Shown: one piece after another, positions 14,101-20,637 of the stretch
Position numbering within the stretch: position 1 is the stretch's first letter
Layout: every line of letters starts with the position of its first letter
Source of the DNA: an uncultured Eubacteriales bacterium
GTDB lineage: Bacteria; Bacillota; Clostridia; Christensenellales; Borkfalkiaceae
Reading direction: 5' to 3'
NCBI GenBank assembly: GCA_949745625.1
Contig: CATJZR010000182.1
Span: 1 to 23,861, forward strand
DNA: 23,861 nt
Position numbers and translations under genes: made by a program
Notes under the pieces: generated by a model
Seen by the model: the letters and a program-made list of their open reading frames with translations, nothing else
Database searches by the model: none
Told to the model about the DNA's origin: nothing

Positions 14101-14982
14101 ATGAAAAAATTATTAAAAGCTTTATTGTCGGTTTTTTTAACGGTGTGTCTTTGCATTCCTTTTGCGGCGTGCCGTGACACACAAGAAACGTATACGAAGC
14201 GTAAAAGAATAATAGGTATAGATTCGGACAAAACTTACTTAAAGTCGAAAATACATCTTGCAAACAGTCTTGATATTATCGGAAAAACTTTATATTTAGA
14301 GTTTTATTCATACGATAAAATCGAACAGGGCGAGCTGCAAGGGGTAAGCTTTGATATAACCTCGGACAGTAAATACGATTTAATTGCGGAAAGCTATGAG
14401 CTTAATTTTTTAAATTATAACGATAGCAAAAACTATTATCGTTACCGTGTAGACATTGACACATACATGCGGTGGGCGTATGACGGCGTTCGGATAAATT
14501 CGGTTAATTTGAAAATATCCGGAAACGATTATAAATTTAAAACAGATATATATTGCGTTATGGACACTTTCCGTCCCGTATTCGTTAAACCGCAAACTTT
14601 CGGGTTTAATATGCTAAATGCGGGTAAAAGCGTACCTTACGGACAGATAATTTGTACCAAGTACGATATGACGTTGAAAAGTTTAAAATTCCAGACCGAA
14701 GGTTTTGAAATACTTTCATACGAAGTAGAAACTTACACTACGCCGCAGACGGGAACGAGTGAATTTATTACGGATAAATTCCCTGTAACTCTTGAAGCAA
14801 ACAAGACTTACCAGATTAACGTGGAGGCAATTCCGCCGCAGGATTGTTTATATTACGGTTTTGACTTTGAAGCCGTTGTAGAAATAAACGGAGTTGAAAT
14901 GGTTTATAATAACGTAGATACGATAGCCGGCGGCGACTTTGAGTTTATGGGCTCGGCTCTGAACTCGCTTAATGCTGATTAA
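14101..14982 (+). CDS. Cassette A: lipoprotein of unknown function
   Basis: A 293-residue lipoprotein with signal peptide and lipobox FAAC (Cys24). The mature part is beta-rich; repeated segments such as LDIIGKTLYLEFYSYD and VNLKISGNDYKFKTDI suggest two or more immunoglobulin-like or jelly-roll-like domains. No catalytic motif was seen. The start lies two bases after the previous stop, so the two genes are probably translated as a pair. Codons are AT-rich compared with the housekeeping genes of the window. I do not recognise the family. Confidence 0.8.
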   Translation: MKKLLKALLSVFLTVCLCIPFAACRDTQETYTKRKRIIGIDSDKTYLKSKIHLANSLDIIGKTLYLEFYSYDKIEQGELQGVSFDITSDSKYDLIAESYELNFLNYNDSKNYYRYRVDIDTYMRWAYDGVRINSVNLKISGNDYKFKTDIYCVMDTFRPVFVKPQTFGFNMLNAGKSVPYGQIICTKYDMTLKSLKFQTEGFEILSYEVETYTTPQTGTSEFITDKFPVTLEANKTYQINVEAIPPQDCLYYGFDFEAVVEINGVEMVYNNVDTIAGGDFEFMGSALNSLNAD

Positions 14983-14989
14983 AATGTTA

Positions 14990-15054
14990 TTGCAAGAAAG
15001 CGCACGGCGGAAGTCGGGCGTTTTCTTGCAATCCGTCCGAGGGTATGTTATAAT
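14990..15054 (+). promoter_or_regulatory. Terminator and promoter module ahead of cassette B regulator
   Basis: TTGCAAGAAAGCGC (14990-15003) pairs with GCGTTTTCTTGCAA (15018-15031) with one G-U; an inner CGGC-GGAA-GTCG stem can extend it. The 3' arm ends in TTTTCTT and also contains the -35 box TTGCAA (15026-15031) of the next promoter. The -10 is TATAAT (15049-15054), 17 bases on. The ATG lies seven bases after the -10 box. Confidence 0.75.
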
Positions 15055-15129
15055 TAAAGCATGAAAACAATCGGTGAAAAAATTTACGATTTAAGAAAGC
15101 AAAAGGGCGTTTCGCAGGAAAAGCTTGCG
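14997..15129 (+). repeat. Direct repeat, copy 1 (promoter plus regulator N-terminus)
   Basis: 133 bases that match 17143-17275 at 131 positions. The differences are at 15033 (C/T) and 15055 (T/A). The repeat covers the terminator, promoter and first 23 codons of the XRE gene. Similarity falls off sharply on both sides. Confidence 0.9.
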
Positions 15130-15549
15130 GAAGAGCTTGACGTTTCGCGGTTGACGATTTCAAGGTGGGAAAATGATAATTCGCGCCCCACGAAAAAAAA
15201 TACTAAGCGGTTATGTGAAATTTTGGGTGTGGATAAAAACTATTTTTTTAACGGATATGGCGGCGTTAACGTATTGAAAGAAGTTGCGCCCGCCGCAACG
15301 GATAATGGTTATAAGATAGTTACGGCAATTATTGTTTCTGTCGTTTTGTTGAGTTGCATTGCGGGGTGTTTTGTAGCGGGGTACGTTGCATTGATGCCTT
15401 CATACGTCAACGGACTTGATAATGCCGCTGCTAACAGATTTCGTTATATAGGTATTGTCTGTATAGTCGTTGGCGCGCTTGCACTGTTTGCGCTTGTATG
15501 TTTAATAATTATTTTTTTAAAACGCAAGAATAACGGTAAAAATAATTAG
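15061..15549 (+). CDS. Cassette B: XRE regulator with two membrane spans
   Basis: A 162-residue paralogue of the cassette A and C regulators. The HTH covers 1-65 (GVSQEKLAEELDVSRLTISR). Membrane span 1 is at about 85-111, the outside loop at 112-128 (SYVNGLDNAAANRF) and span 2 at 129-153. Unlike A and C it lacks the HIVNYxGIIFLV loop motif, so its signal may differ. The first 23 codons match the cassette C gene at DNA level, while the recognition helix differs (LTISRWENDN against YSVSRWETNA). The start is leaderless, seven bases after TATAAT. Confidence 0.9.
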   Translation: MKTIGEKIYDLRKQKGVSQEKLAEELDVSRLTISRWENDNSRPTKKNTKRLCEILGVDKNYFFNGYGGVNVLKEVAPAATDNGYKIVTAIIVSVVLLSCIAGCFVAGYVALMPSYVNGLDNAAANRFRYIGIVCIVVGALALFALVCLIIIFLKRKNNGKNN

Positions 15550-15588
15550 CAATTTATAAATTGTTACGTTATTTTGATACGGATGTGG

Positions 15589-15657
15589 CAGACAAAGAAT
15601 AAAATATTATTTATAATTACGGTACGTAAACTACAGGTTGTTTGCGTACCGTTTTTA
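15589..15657 (+). promoter_or_regulatory. Cassette B output promoter with inverted repeat at +1
   Basis: CAGACA (15589-15594), 17-base spacer, TATAAT (15612-15617). The inverted repeat 15619-15631 / 15640-15652 (13 pairs, one G-U) follows one base later and is trailed by TTTTT. The block GATGTGGCAGACAAA here is identical in cassette C. Confidence 0.75.
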
Positions 15658-15675
15658 ATTAATAAGGAGGGGGAT

Positions 15676-16113
15676 ATGAAAATTAAAAACAAATTTACGG
15701 TATTTTTGGTTGCAGTCGTTTTACTGCTCGCGGTTACGTGCTTTTCGGGTTGCAGTTCCATTACGGTTGATGGAAAAAAATTAAAAAATCCTACGTGTAT
15801 TTATATTCAAGAAACAGGCTTTTCAAGCCATGTTGATATTTTAACGAACGGAAAAGATATTGCGAAAGTTTATTCATTTTTCGACGGTGCAAAGTTTGAA
15901 TTATCCGACGAAAAACTGACTGAAAATGACGGTGATATTTATCGTGAAATATGCGTAGATATATTTTTCGGTGATATAAGTTATGCGTTTCACGTCGCCG
16001 AAAACGGTAAAACTATATGTTATTTTGGTGACGATAGTTATATTTCAACTGAAAGTGCCGTTGATTACGGCGCATTGAAAGAATATATAAAAAAGTTAAA
16101 AGAGGAAAAGTAA
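15676..16113 (+). CDS. Cassette B: small lipoprotein
   Basis: A 145-residue lipoprotein; lipobox FSGC (Cys26). The mature part is small and alpha/beta: ILTNGKDIAKVYSFFDGAKFEL, then ICVDIFFGDISYAFHVAENG, ending in a lysine-rich helix (YIKKLKEEK). No catalytic motif was seen. ATG 15676 has AAGGAGG nine bases upstream; the longer frame runs through the promoter hairpin. It is followed three bases later by the papain-like gene, so the two are one operon. I do not recognise the family. Confidence 0.82.
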   Translation: MKIKNKFTVFLVAVVLLLAVTCFSGCSSITVDGKKLKNPTCIYIQETGFSSHVDILTNGKDIAKVYSFFDGAKFELSDEKLTENDGDIYREICVDIFFGDISYAFHVAENGKTICYFGDDSYISTESAVDYGALKEYIKKLKEEK

Positions 16114-16116
16114 ATT

Positions 16117-17133
16117 ATGTTAAAACTAATTGGAGTTTTGTTTGCAGTAGGAGCTATTTCAATTTTGCCAGTTAAAGTAGTTAACGGTAGAATAAATGAA
16201 AAAAATGATTGTGTAATGACATATTCTTTTTCAAAAGAAATAGTAAATGAAAATGAAGATGAGACGGTTGAGAATGAATATTCGTTCTTATCGAGCCCAT
16301 TGTCTTTTTGGGACGGGTGTGGGAGCACTTATGATATTGCTACGGTGTATACGCCAAACGGTTCAGAAGTAGAAGTATTAATTGATAAAAGAACAATGTC
16401 TCAAACAGATATAAATAATTGTAATTCAAATGGAAATAAGAAGGTCCCTCAGGCTACACTTATCGCAGACAGCACAAATAAATACAACTGCCATTCGTAC
16501 GCATGGTATCAGCAATCCACAGACAATCCATACTGGATGAATGACCCGTCTAAGTATTACACCGATGGGAGTTATTATAGAACATATACGCCAAATATTA
16601 ATGATAGAATTTGTTATTTCGACAAATCGGGCAATAATTTACATTCAGGCATAATAATTGATAAATATAGTGGTGTATCAAGCAGCGTATGCGGCGACGC
16701 CGATATGTATAAAGTTGTTTCAAAATGGGGTGCATGGGGGCTTTACGAGCATAGAGGTGACCAGTGTCCTTACACGTCTTCATACGGTGGTGATGCGCTT
16801 TCCGTTAGGTATTATCATAGACATAATTTTCAAAACAGTTATTCTAATACAAACACTTCACAACATATTGCTTATTGCATTTGCGGTGAAAGTATTACAG
16901 AAAATCATAATTATACTTATTCAAATAAAACTGTTACTGGTCATACCGCACTCTGCGCTTGCGGAAAAAGAGAAGTACAAACACATTTGTGGACAATGTA
17001 TACAAACCCTAACTGGGGTGGACCTTATACATACGTTGAGTGCAAAGCTTGTCATTTTATTAAGAGATTAGGCGACAACGAGTTTGTGCCTGTAAGACCG
17101 TATCTGGTTAAAAATAATAAAGAAACAATATAG
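16117..17133 (+). CDS. Cassette B: secreted papain-like Cys/His protein with CxCG motifs
   Basis: A 338-residue exported protein; a hydrophobic signal segment spans about 3-20. Residues 115-215 look like an NlpC/P60- or CHAP-like papain fold: Cys125 in KYNCHSYAWY, His176 in NLHSGIIID, and the conserved strand VSKWGAWGLYEHRGDQCPY after it. Such domains usually cut peptides or amides, often in cell wall. Residues 235-315 hold paired CxCG motifs (YCICG, CACG) and CKAC with nearby His, probably binding zinc. The paralogue at 18832 keeps the fold but not Cys or His. The catalytic assignment is inferred from motif spacing. Confidence 0.8.
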   Translation: MLKLIGVLFAVGAISILPVKVVNGRINEKNDCVMTYSFSKEIVNENEDETVENEYSFLSSPLSFWDGCGSTYDIATVYTPNGSEVEVLIDKRTMSQTDINNCNSNGNKKVPQATLIADSTNKYNCHSYAWYQQSTDNPYWMNDPSKYYTDGSYYRTYTPNINDRICYFDKSGNNLHSGIIIDKYSGVSSSVCGDADMYKVVSKWGAWGLYEHRGDQCPYTSSYGGDALSVRYYHRHNFQNSYSNTNTSQHIAYCICGESITENHNYTYSNKTVTGHTALCACGKREVQTHLWTMYTNPNWGGPYTYVECKACHFIKRLGDNEFVPVRPYLVKNNKETI

Positions 17134-17142
17134 TATTTACTA

Positions 17143-17275
17143 AAAGCGCACGGCGGAAGTCGGGCGTTTTCTTGCAATTCGTCCGAGGGTATGTTATAAT
17201 AAAAGCATGAAAACAATCGGTGAAAAAATTTACGATTTAAGAAAGCAAAAGGGCGTTTCGCAGGAAAAGCTTGCG
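17143..17275 (+). repeat. Direct repeat, copy 2 (promoter plus regulator N-terminus)
   Basis: Second copy of the 133-base repeat (131/133 with 14997-15129). It holds the short terminator AAAGCGC/GCGTTTT (17143-17149 with 17164-17170), the -35 box TTGCAA (17172-17177) and the -10 box TATAAT (17195-17200). The longer 5' arm (TTGCAAGA) of copy 1 is missing here. Confidence 0.9.
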
Positions 17276-17704
17276 AACGGCATAGCGGTTGCGCGGTACT
17301 CGGTGTCGAGGTGGGAAACCAACGCGGCTCAGCCGACCACTGAAAATATTAAAGCCTTGTGCAAATTTTTCGGCGTGGCAAGCGCTTACTTTTTTGATGG
17401 CTGCGACCAAGAGGTACAACCCGAACCCGAAGCGCAAACCGTTACATCGCCGCGCAGATTCAGCACGCTTAAAACAGTGTCCGTAGTGGCGGGTATCGTT
17501 TTGCTTATTCTTTTCGTTGCTGCGTGCGGGATAGCTGCGTACGTAGCCGTTTCGCCGGGCATGGGCGGGGAATGGAGCGAGGATATACATATCGTAAATT
17601 ACGAGGGTATTATTTTTCTCGTTCTTGGAACGGTAGCCGTTGCCGTGTTGATTACTTTAACGGTGCTGTTGATTATTAAAACATTAAAAAGCAGAAAAAA
17701 GTAA
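17207..17704 (+). CDS. Cassette C: XRE regulator with two membrane spans
   Basis: A 165-residue paralogue. HTH 1-65 (GVSQEKLANGIAVARYSVSR), an acidic Pro-rich linker (68-87), span 1 at about 90-114, loop 115-132 with EDIHIVNYEG, span 2 at 133-158. Linker, spans and loop resemble cassette A more than B, whereas the first 23 codons are nearly identical to B. The gene thus looks mosaic. ATG 17207 is seven bases after TATAAT and has no ribosome site, so it is probably read as a leaderless mRNA. Confidence 0.9.
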   Translation: MKTIGEKIYDLRKQKGVSQEKLANGIAVARYSVSRWETNAAQPTTENIKALCKFFGVASAYFFDGCDQEVQPEPEAQTVTSPRRFSTLKTVSVVAGIVLLILFVAACGIAAYVAVSPGMGGEWSEDIHIVNYEGIIFLVLGTVAVAVLITLTVLLIIKTLKSRKK

Positions 17705-17744
17705 AATTGATACACGCTTGCGATAAATTGATACAGAGATGTGG

Positions 17745-17808
17745 CAGACAAACGGAATAAAATAGATTATAATACGGAGTACATGGGGGAATGTACTCCG
17801 TAATTTTT
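17745..17808 (+). promoter_or_regulatory. Cassette C output promoter with inverted repeat at +1
   Basis: CAGACA (17745-17750), 17-base spacer, TATAAT (17768-17773). The perfect inverted repeat ACGGAGTACAT (17774-17784) / ATGTACTCCGT (17791-17801) starts on the next base and is followed by AATTTTTT. Confidence 0.8.
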
Positions 17809-17822
17809 TAGAGAGGTGGTTT

Positions 17823-18806
17823 ATGATAGGGATAAAGAAGAAATTAATGTGTATTGCGGCGATGATGCTTGCGGTAGTTCCGTGCGTTTCTGTTGCTGCT
17901 TGCGGTAACGGAACTGCGGAGTCGAACCGCAAAGAGCAAGCTTCTTACGTTAACGAGCCGTCAGGACCGCTGGGGTTATATACCGATTTGCAGTTTTCGC
18001 TTGACGGCGAAAACGGAAAAGTGACCGCTTCGGTTAACAACAAGTTTACGCTGTTTCCGTCAACGGTAACCGTCAATATCGAGCTGTACAGGTCGGACGT
18101 ATACCGCGAAGATTTCGCTTTTATGAGCCTGGCGGCAAGTAACGGCGTTCGCGACCTTGACCAAGGTGAAACGGTAAGCGCAAGCGCGTCGACGGAAGGG
18201 AAAGGGGGTTATTGGAAAGCCCGCGCATATTACCGAGTGGATAACAAGCCCCAACAGGAAAAAATAAGCGAAACGATATATTGTAGCGCAGACGGAACCA
18301 AGGCTCCCGCGACAAAGCCCGAAACCGAAGAGTTCTATATTTCCGATTTCTTTCGCTCAGACGCTGAAACCGCACAAATAGAAATACCACACCCGCAGAT
18401 GCGCGACATTAATGATTTTGAAGTGATAACATGGGCTGCGCGTGTTACAGTGTCATTGGAAAACATCTTACAACTTAATGAAATAGGAAGTGCTTTCGGT
18501 ATTATACAACTTTCCTCGATTGATATAGAGGCTAAGACGCATGAAGAAAAAACTATGATTTTTGGTTCGGGAGGGTGTCCCGAATTGAGCATAAATATTA
18601 TTTCAAAAAACGGTACACATACGCATATATACGTTAACGGTTTACATGAAAAAGAATTAGGGGCAAACTTATTCGTTTCGTACAGTTATAAAGAAAACGA
18701 CAAACAAGTTACTAAATATTTTAACGGTACGGTTGTAAACGATACGACAAAGTCCGTAATTGAATTGGGGAATAATATATTTTATCAGCAAAACAGAAAA
18801 GTATAA
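17823..18806 (+). CDS. Cassette C: two-domain lipoprotein
   Basis: A 327-residue lipoprotein; lipobox VAAC (Cys27). Domain 1 (about 45-155) is the beta-rich domain of the cassette A protein at 12678 (shared KFTLFP, TVTVN, ELYRSD, DLDQGET, YWKARAYY). After a linker (KAPATKPETEEFY), domain 2 (about 175-327) is unrelated to anything else in the window. Codons in domain 1 are GC-richer, those of domain 2 clearly AT-richer, which suggests a fusion of parts with different histories. ATG 17823 follows AGAGGTGG. It heads the cassette C output operon. Confidence 0.85.
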   Translation: MIGIKKKLMCIAAMMLAVVPCVSVAACGNGTAESNRKEQASYVNEPSGPLGLYTDLQFSLDGENGKVTASVNNKFTLFPSTVTVNIELYRSDVYREDFAFMSLAASNGVRDLDQGETVSASASTEGKGGYWKARAYYRVDNKPQQEKISETIYCSADGTKAPATKPETEEFYISDFFRSDAETAQIEIPHPQMRDINDFEVITWAARVTVSLENILQLNEIGSAFGIIQLSSIDIEAKTHEEKTMIFGSGGCPELSINIISKNGTHTHIYVNGLHEKELGANLFVSYSYKENDKQVTKYFNGTVVNDTTKSVIELGNNIFYQQNRKV

Positions 18807-18831
18807 AGTTAAAACAAAGGAGTAAGATTTT

Positions 18832-19788
18832 ATGTTAAATACTATTGCAATTACATTAGCAGCAATTATGATTCCGACATCACCGGTAAATGCCATGATG
18901 CCCGAATCGACTTTATCAATCTGTGAGCCGACTGCTTACATTCAGCAAGAAAGAACGGCGACGGGCATAATACATACCCCTAACGGGTCAGAGGTAAATG
19001 TGTTGTATCCTTCGGATGAGGTAACGGATTCCACGCTTGATTTTTATACTCATTATTTTGACGGTAGCGGCGGTGGGTATAGCGGAGATTATACTAACAT
19101 TAACGGAGAAACAGTGACTTTAAAAGATAAAAATATCCGACGCATAGGGGACCCTACTACGAGATATAATGGAATAGCGTTTGCTTTCTATATGTATTGG
19201 GAAATAGATTATCCGTTAGATTATGAAAGAGTAGCGTGCGAAATCAGAGATATTAGTCCTTATTTAAATGACCATAGCTATGAAATTGTTGACGAACCTA
19301 AGGCAAACGATATTGTGTGCTACTATTCGGACGAGGGCATTTTAACTGCGGGGGTAATACTTGAAGTGGCTGAAAGTGAAGCTGGCAATCCGTCTGGTAA
19401 AGAACCTTTCGTAAAACAATTAAGTAAGTTAAAAGTGTTGACTAAATGGGATAGATTTGGCGTTTATGAACATAGGGGTGATTATAGTCCTTATTTATCT
19501 AACTTTGCTACCGAATACGTAACTACTTCGGTATCGGTTGGTGTACAATATTTAAGAAGACATACACATTCTTACACTCAAAAATACGTTGCCGACGGTG
19601 ATAAGTATCATAAGGCTTATTGTAAATGCGGAGATTATTCTGTAAATCCGCATATTTGGATACGCGGGTCAAACAGACAAAAATATTGCGAGTATTGTTT
19701 TTATCGTACGTCGGGATTTCCGTTTTTGACCGATACTTTAAATTTGGATTATAATGACGTCGATTATAAAAGCTTACATAAAAATTAA
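18832..19788 (+). CDS. Cassette C: secreted papain-like paralogue lacking Cys and His
   Basis: A 318-residue exported protein with a short signal peptide (cleavage near VNA, residue 21). It aligns with the cassette B protein at 16117: HTPNGSEVNVLY, RYNGIAFAFY, NDIVCYYSDEG, ILTAGVILEV, TKWDRFGVYEHRGDYSPY. Where B has catalytic-type Cys125 and His176, this one has Gly114 and Thr172, so it is probably a non-catalytic binding protein. The C-terminal part keeps one CxCG (YCKCG) and one CEYC, a likely zinc site. AAGGAG precedes ATG 18832 by about eleven bases. A strong terminator follows. Confidence 0.82.
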   Translation: MLNTIAITLAAIMIPTSPVNAMMPESTLSICEPTAYIQQERTATGIIHTPNGSEVNVLYPSDEVTDSTLDFYTHYFDGSGGGYSGDYTNINGETVTLKDKNIRRIGDPTTRYNGIAFAFYMYWEIDYPLDYERVACEIRDISPYLNDHSYEIVDEPKANDIVCYYSDEGILTAGVILEVAESEAGNPSGKEPFVKQLSKLKVLTKWDRFGVYEHRGDYSPYLSNFATEYVTTSVSVGVQYLRRHTHSYTQKYVADGDKYHKAYCKCGDYSVNPHIWIRGSNRQKYCEYCFYRTSGFPFLTDTLNLDYNDVDYKSLHKN

Positions 19789-19804
19789 ACCGATTAAGTA
19801 ACAG

Positions 19805-19841
19805 CACAAGCCGAGCGGAGTTTTCGTTCGGCTTGTGTTTT
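19805..19841 (+). terminator. Terminator closing the cassette array
   Basis: CACAAGCCGAGCG (19805-19817) pairs with CGTTCGGCTTGTG (19825-19837) with one G-U, followed by TTTT. Confidence 0.9.
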
Positions 19842-19855
19842 AAGCGTAATTGTTG

Positions 19856-19884
19856 TTGCAATATGTAAAAAGTTGTGTTATACT
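19856..19884 (+). promoter_or_regulatory. ruvX promoter (leaderless)
   Basis: TTGCAA (19856-19861), 17-base spacer, TATACT (19879-19884). The ATG at 19892 is eight bases after the -10 box, with no ribosome site between them. Confidence 0.7.
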
Positions 19885-19891
19885 TTTTAAT

Positions 19892-20311
19892 ATGGAAAGA
19901 TACGTTGCGTTCGATATTGGCGATAAGCGCATAGGCGTTGCAATTTCAGACCCGTTCAATACATACGCTCTGCCGTCGGAAACCTATTTTCGCAAGGGCT
20001 TTAAAGAGGACGTTGCGGCGGTTGCCAAAATTGCAAAGGATAAGGGCGCAACCAAAATAATTTGCGGTCTGCCCGTAAATTTCGACGGCAGCAGAGCCCT
20101 GCAAACCGAAAAAACCGAGCGGTTTATCGCGGCTTTGAAGGAAGCCACCGCAACGGAAATAATTTGCGAGGACGAGCGGTTTACTACGCAAATGGCGCAC
20201 GAAACGCTGATAAGCGAGGGTATGCGCAGGGAAAAGCGGAAAAATTTTGTGGACGCGCTTGCCGCGGCGAACATACTTGACAACTTTCTATCAAAACTTA
20301 AAGGAGTATAA
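19892..20311 (+). CDS. ruvX: Putative pre-16S rRNA nuclease / Holliday junction resolvase-like (YqgF/RuvX)
   Basis: A 139-residue RNase H-fold protein. Motifs match YqgF: RYVAFDIGDKRIGVAISD (first catalytic Asp), IICGLPVNFDGS, EDERFTTQMA and FVDALAAANIL. The family takes part in 16S rRNA 5' processing in E. coli. The start ATG 19892 gives the standard N-terminus; the longer frame would begin upstream of the -10 box. It is followed one base later by the DUF1292 gene, an order common in Firmicutes. Confidence 0.93.
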   Translation: MERYVAFDIGDKRIGVAISDPFNTYALPSETYFRKGFKEDVAAVAKIAKDKGATKIICGLPVNFDGSRALQTEKTERFIAALKEATATEIICEDERFTTQMAHETLISEGMRREKRKNFVDALAAANILDNFLSKLKGV

Positions 20312-20312
20312 A

Positions 20313-20603
20313 ATGAGCGAAAACGAAATTATGGACGAAGAGGAAGAAAGCGAAATTATCGAGCTTGTCGACGACGCGGGAAAGATAATTAAATTCAAGC
20401 TGTTGGACGTGACCGAATACAAGGGCGAAAAATATACGCTGCTGCTTGCGGCGGAGCCGAGCGAGGAAATTGCCGACGACGAGGTGGTTATTTTCCGCCT
20501 CAACGAAAAGGAAGAAACTCTTGAGCCGATAGAGGACGAAGCCCTCCTCGAAGAGGTGTTCGAATTCTATCAGAACGAGGCGGACGAATCGGAAGAAAAT
20601 TAA
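20313..20603 (+). CDS. DUF1292 (YrzB-like) protein
   Basis: A 96-residue acidic cytosolic protein. The core IIELVDDAGKIIKFKLLDVTEY, then YTLLLAAEP and VVIFRLNEKEETLEPIEDE, is the DUF1292 pattern. The N- and C-termini are Glu-rich. Function is unknown; it is a standard neighbour of ruvX in Firmicutes. Ribosome site AAGGAG lies inside the end of ruvX, so translation is coupled. Confidence 0.9.
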   Translation: MSENEIMDEEEESEIIELVDDAGKIIKFKLLDVTEYKGEKYTLLLAAEPSEEIADDEVVIFRLNEKEETLEPIEDEALLEEVFEFYQNEADESEEN

Positions 20604-20637
20604 TTAAGGCGGCGGATATGCCGCGGCAGGTGTACAA

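Noticed and set aside
12001..19788. Prophage or transposon carrying the cassettes
   Set aside because: No integrase, transposase, structural phage gene or flanking attachment repeat was seen in the window.
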